From Rubrobacter sp. (GTDB lineage: Bacteria; Actinomycetota; Rubrobacteria; Rubrobacterales; Rubrobacteraceae): a stretch of 16,830 bases of DNA. Positions 14,542-16,830 of this stretch are shown here, piece by piece. Position numbers and translations under genes: made by a program. The first letter of the stretch is position 1. Each line of letters starts with the position of its first letter. The stretch covers positions 1 through 16,830 of the forward strand of contig JAFAPF010000341.1 in assembly GCA_019247245.1 (NCBI GenBank), read 5' to 3'. The notes beneath the pieces were generated by a model. The model was not told where the DNA came from. It did no database searches and saw only the letters and a program-made list of their open reading frames with translations.

Positions 14542-15074
14542 CAGGAGCGGGAACCAGGTTCTTGGGTATAGGGAGCGACGCCACGGAGGGCGAGAAAGGC
14601 CCGCCAAAAGCGACGTTTGGCGTCTGCATCGCTTAGGGCCGGAGCAAGTGCGGGGAGTCGGAGGCCGGAGGTACCCTTCGTCCAAGCGAACCACGAGCCT
14701 TCGGAAGACCCTGAGAATCCTGTTTTGGCGAGCGGATAGTTAAGAGAGTCGATGGCGCGGGCGACGTCAGGCCCGACCGCCACCAGAGCGCTGGGTTCGA
14801 GGGAGAGTATGTCCTCAAGGAGGATAGGCGGGTACCAGATGACATAGGCCGCATCTAGCTTCACGGCGGCTAGGCTACGGCAGAGGGCATCTGCCAGCCG
14901 GACGCTCACCGCTTCGTCGGCTATTTCCGCGATAAGCACGATGCCGGAGAGGGGGTCACCGAAAGGCTCAAGGCACCCGATGCGCTCAGGGCGGGCTACC
15001 TGAGGGGTGGCCTCGTGGCAGATCTTTGCCTCGTAGTCCTTTATAGAGGGGTGGGAAGAGGCACTTTCGAACAC
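14541..15074 (-). CDS. Protein of unknown function, possible uracil-DNA-glycosylase-like fold
   Basis: The product has 177 residues and is not firmly recognised. SGIVLIAEIADEAVSVRLAD (43-62), YVIWYPPILLEDILSLEPSA (77-96), LVAVGPDVARAID (97-109) and a C-terminal AKRRFWRAFLALR (152-164) recall the strand-helix order of UDG-superfamily proteins, where P-x-vivalG-x-xA precedes a final helix. The catalytic motifs of active UDGs (GEAPG-like, and HPS/HPA-like near the C-terminus) are not seen, so a DNA-repair role is not supported. GTG 15074 lies eight bases after the phosphatidyltransferase stop, so the two are probably cotranscribed. The weak initiation region suggests translational coupling. Confidence 0.7.
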   Translation of the reverse strand: MFESASSHPSIKDYEAKICHEATPQVARPERIGCLEPFGDPLSGIVLIAEIADEAVSVRLADALCRSLAAVKLDAAYVIWYPPILLEDILSLEPSALVAVGPDVARAIDSLNYPLAKTGFSGSSEGSWFAWTKGTSGLRLPALAPALSDADAKRRFWRAFLALRGVAPYTQEPGSRS

Positions 15075-15082
15075 GTAGATTT

Positions 15083-15685
15083 TTAGCTTTTCGTAATACG
15101 ACGTACGTGGAGAATGCGCTGAACAGTGGTCACGAGGGCGCCGGAGGCCACGAGTCCGACGCCAACAGTCAAAAAGCCCACTAGGGAGAAGACCGAGAGG
15201 ATCAGTACGCGGCCCGCACGTTCGAGGAGGCCGAGCTCACACCGAAGGTCGAGGCCTTCGGCACGGGCGCGAGCGTAGGAGGTCATGAGCGAGAAGGTCA
15301 TCGCTACGCCGGTCAGAAGAGCCTCGAAAGGCTTCGAAGAAGCCGCGTAGAAGAAAATCAAGCCGACGAAGATCGCCGACTCGGAGAGCCTATCCAGGGT
15401 TGAGTCTAGAAAGGCTCCGAAGGCACTTATCCGGTTGGACTCACGGGCAACCGCACCGTCTAAGGCATCGAAGAGACCCGCGAGGAGCATCACCACGCCG
15501 GCCGTTTTGGTATAGCCCATTGCGAAGAGTACCGCAGCGCCCACCGAGAAAGCCCAGCCCGTTATTGTAAGCACATTAGGGCGGACCCGCATAGCCGAGA
15601 GAACGCGGACTAATGGTCGGATCAGCTGTCGAAAGGTTTCCTTGTAAGAGAACGGCCGGCGTGGTTCCCGATGTGGCAACCCCAT
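15083..15685 (-). CDS. CDP-alcohol phosphatidyltransferase (PgsA/PIP-synthase type)
   Basis: The product has 200 residues and is a membrane enzyme that moves a phosphatidyl group from CDP-diacylglycerol to an alcohol phosphate. The signature D-x2-D-G-x2-A-R-x8-G-x3-D-x3-D is perfect: Asp73, Asp76, Gly77, Arg81, Gly90, Asp94, Asp98. About five or six membrane helices can be seen. SYARARAEGLDLRCELGLLE (136-155) followed by a hydrophobic stretch resembles actinobacterial phosphatidylinositol-phosphate synthases more than classical PGP synthases, but the acceptor alcohol is not certain. ATG 15685 is chosen over a frame that stays open far upstream. It has GAGAGGGTAGGGG before it, fits the family N-terminus (PFSYKETFRQLIRPL), and follows a TATAAT box. 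Confidence 0.9.
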   Translation of the reverse strand: MGLPHREPRRPFSYKETFRQLIRPLVRVLSAMRVRPNVLTITGWAFSVGAAVLFAMGYTKTAGVVMLLAGLFDALDGAVARESNRISAFGAFLDSTLDRLSESAIFVGLIFFYAASSKPFEALLTGVAMTFSLMTSYARARAEGLDLRCELGLLERAGRVLILSVFSLVGFLTVGVGLVASGALVTTVQRILHVRRITKS

Positions 15686-15712
15686 GTCCCCTACCCTCTC
15701 CTTTTCGAAAGG

Positions 15713-15718
15713 ATTATA
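15713..15718 (-). promoter_or_regulatory. Candidate -10 of the phosphatidyltransferase gene
   Basis: A perfect TATAAT on the minus strand, 27 bases before the ATG at 15685, leaves a short leader that contains the purine-rich AAAAGGAGAGGG. No good -35 is visible at 16-18 bp. A CCTTT/AAAGG mini-hairpin overlaps the ribosome site region. Confidence 0.45.
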
Positions 15719-15848
15719 AGGATGTACGGCATGTGGGCCGAGACGATGAGCTTTTTCACGAACACTCTTATCTCCGATGCTTCGATGGCGATATTTTCTA
15801 CGTCCCGACAAATATACCAGTACTCGCTCGGGCAGCATCAGCCGGTCA

Positions 15849-15878
15849 TTTACATCCTGGACGCTCTTTATGTATAAT
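15849..15878 (+). promoter_or_regulatory. Strong candidate sigma-70 promoter of the M23-like gene
   Basis: TTTACA (15849-15854, 5 of 6), an 18-bp spacer, then a perfect TATAAT (15873-15878). Transcription would begin about 4-5 bases before ATG 15890, so the mRNA is nearly leaderless; no Shine-Dalgarno exists. Confidence 0.65.
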
Positions 15879-15889
15879 CTTACCCCACT

Positions 15890-16705
15890 ATGCGAGGGGG
15901 TAGCGCACAACGGGCTCAATATGTAGGGCCTGGATACCCGGACAATACGAAAGCAGCAGTGCAGCAGCAGAGGCCAGTGCCTGGTCGTCGGGGCACGCGC
16001 AAACCGAGTAGAACCAACATCTACCGTCGCCGCCGCGTATTCGCCGTCTCCGTAGTTCTGTTGAGTATTCTGGTGCTCGTATTTGCAGCGTTCGCTCAAG
16101 ACTCGGAAGTAAGCGACCGGGGTCTCCCGATAGACCCGAATAACGCGACACCGGACGTGGTACTGACAGAGGCAGCCGGGGTCTACATCTCCAGCCCCAT
16201 TCGCCCCGAGAATCTCACAGGGCTCGGTTACCACCCGGAAGGTGAGAGCCTTGCCCAAATGTCGCCGCGGGGGAGAAATCTTTCCGGTAATTCCATATTC
16301 AGGCTGTTCGCGACCGACTCTACCCCAGAAAAAATCCAGTACTATCTCATGGATCCAGCCGGTAGGCCAGGTCCACGCACAGGTGCTCTAGATGTCGGGG
16401 CTGAGGCCGGAACGAGCGTCTACGCGCCGGTGACCGGCACAGTGGTGGCGATACGTCCGGACCCTATACTACAGGAAGGTGGTAAAGTCGTGGAGATAAC
16501 GCCTGCCGACAACCCGAACATCAGGGTCAACGTCTCCTTCGTTCAAGATGTAAACGGTGAACTGGGTCCTAAATCACCGGTAACGGCCGGTATTACCGAG
16601 CTCGGAAAAGTGGCCGATTCACGGAAGGTTCTAAGCCCTCAGCTCGCTTCCTACACCGCCGGCACCGGCAACCACGTTACGATCTCGGTCCCGAAGATCA
16701 ACTGA
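15890..16705 (+). CDS. Membrane-anchored M23-like (lysostaphin-fold) protein, metal site degenerate
   Basis: The product has 271 residues. A basic, Gln/Pro-rich cytoplasmic N-terminus (1-49) precedes one membrane anchor or signal (about 50-69). The exported part ends in an M23-like beta domain (about 155-269): GALDVGAEAGTSVYAPVTGT (165-184) matches the HxGxDxxxxxGtpVyAaadG region, and GNHVTISV (261-268) matches the GPHLHFEV end. The His of H-x3-D is Thr164 (Asp168 is kept). In the HxH motif the first His (262) is kept but the zinc-binding second is Thr264. Two of three zinc ligands are therefore missing, and an inactive binding or activator role is more likely than endopeptidase activity. It is divergent from the phosphatidyltransferase gene. 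Confidence 0.82.
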   Translation: MRGGSAQRAQYVGPGYPDNTKAAVQQQRPVPGRRGTRKPSRTNIYRRRRVFAVSVVLLSILVLVFAAFAQDSEVSDRGLPIDPNNATPDVVLTEAAGVYISSPIRPENLTGLGYHPEGESLAQMSPRGRNLSGNSIFRLFATDSTPEKIQYYLMDPAGRPGPRTGALDVGAEAGTSVYAPVTGTVVAIRPDPILQEGGKVVEITPADNPNIRVNVSFVQDVNGELGPKSPVTAGITELGKVADSRKVLSPQLASYTAGTGNHVTISVPKIN

Positions 16706-16758
16706 TGAAATCCAGCACTTCTGTCATGCTTCCGACAGGCGTGTAATACATAGGGTTG

Positions 16759-16830
16759 ATGTTTCTCGAGCTTTTCGAGCGGAACCCTGCGGGAGCAGTA
16801 GCGTTCCTATTGGGGGTCCTTGTCGGCATC
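16759..16830 (+). CDS. N-terminal fragment of a membrane protein, possibly a site-2 protease (M50)
   Basis: The frame is open from ATG 16759 (or TTG 16756, one codon earlier) to the window edge. The 24 residues, MFLELFERNPAGAVAFLLGV then LVGI, resemble the start of short bacterial site-2 protease family proteins. In those, a first membrane helix leads directly into the zinc motif HEFAH, which here would lie just beyond the window. No Shine-Dalgarno is evident. The family call is a guess from the N-terminal style and needs the next 30 residues. Confidence 0.45.
   Translation, partial: MFLELFERNPAGAVAFLLGVLVGI

Noticed and set aside
15686..16258. Long N-terminal extension of the phosphatidyltransferase frame (391 residues in all)
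   Set aside because: The extension runs across the divergent promoter and the M23-like gene, has no family similarity, and a good start with ribosome site and family N-terminus exists at 15685.

Overview
The window looks like chromosomal DNA of a Rubrobacter-like actinobacterium. The evidence is fairly high GC, frequent GTG/TTG starts, a TreT plus OtsA/OtsB trehalose gene set, an actinobacterial-type Asp23 envelope-stress cluster, and several genes that seem to lack a Shine-Dalgarno site. The taxon is an inference from gene content and protein style, not from a database match.

Layout. (1) 1-1450: a partial minus-strand membrane protein with stress-protein-like domains, divergent from a two-helix membrane protein of unknown function. 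(2) 1635-3005: a full-length NCS2 purine/xanthine-type permease broken by five or six small frameshifts, a clear pseudogene. (3) 3252-5378: a compact five-gene Asp23/AmaP/DUF2273-type operon (envelope stress). (4) 5453-10967: a glycerate 2-kinase and trehalose-phosphatase OtsB on plus, converging on a minus-strand run: RsbW-like kinase, TreT, OtsA. (5) 11255-14379: two secreted NlpC/P60-like paralogs on minus, a long one with a RipA/PcsB-type coiled coil and a short one with a tandem-repeat linker. Each is preceded by a ~215-nt upstream region containing a nearly identical 67-nt block. (6) 14491-15685: a CDP-alcohol phosphatidyltransferase, then an unrecognised 177-aa protein and a possible 16-residue hydrophobic peptide. 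(7) 15890-16830: a secreted or membrane-anchored M23-like protein and the first codons of another membrane protein, possibly a site-2 protease.

Working together. Most intact genes fit one theme: coping with drought, salt and envelope stress. Trehalose can be made by two routes (TreT from NDP-glucose plus glucose; OtsA/OtsB through trehalose 6-phosphate). Asp23/AmaP proteins act at the membrane, and the hydrolase-like proteins act at the wall. All three wall-hydrolase-like proteins lack key catalytic or metal-binding residues, so they look like binding or regulatory proteins.

The most interesting unexplained signal is the paired upstream element of the two NlpC/P60-like genes (13022-13088 and 14313-14379, 63 of 67 positions identical). 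It is far better conserved than the coding sequences and has matching downstream hairpins, so it is a candidate undescribed cis-regulatory RNA or operator.
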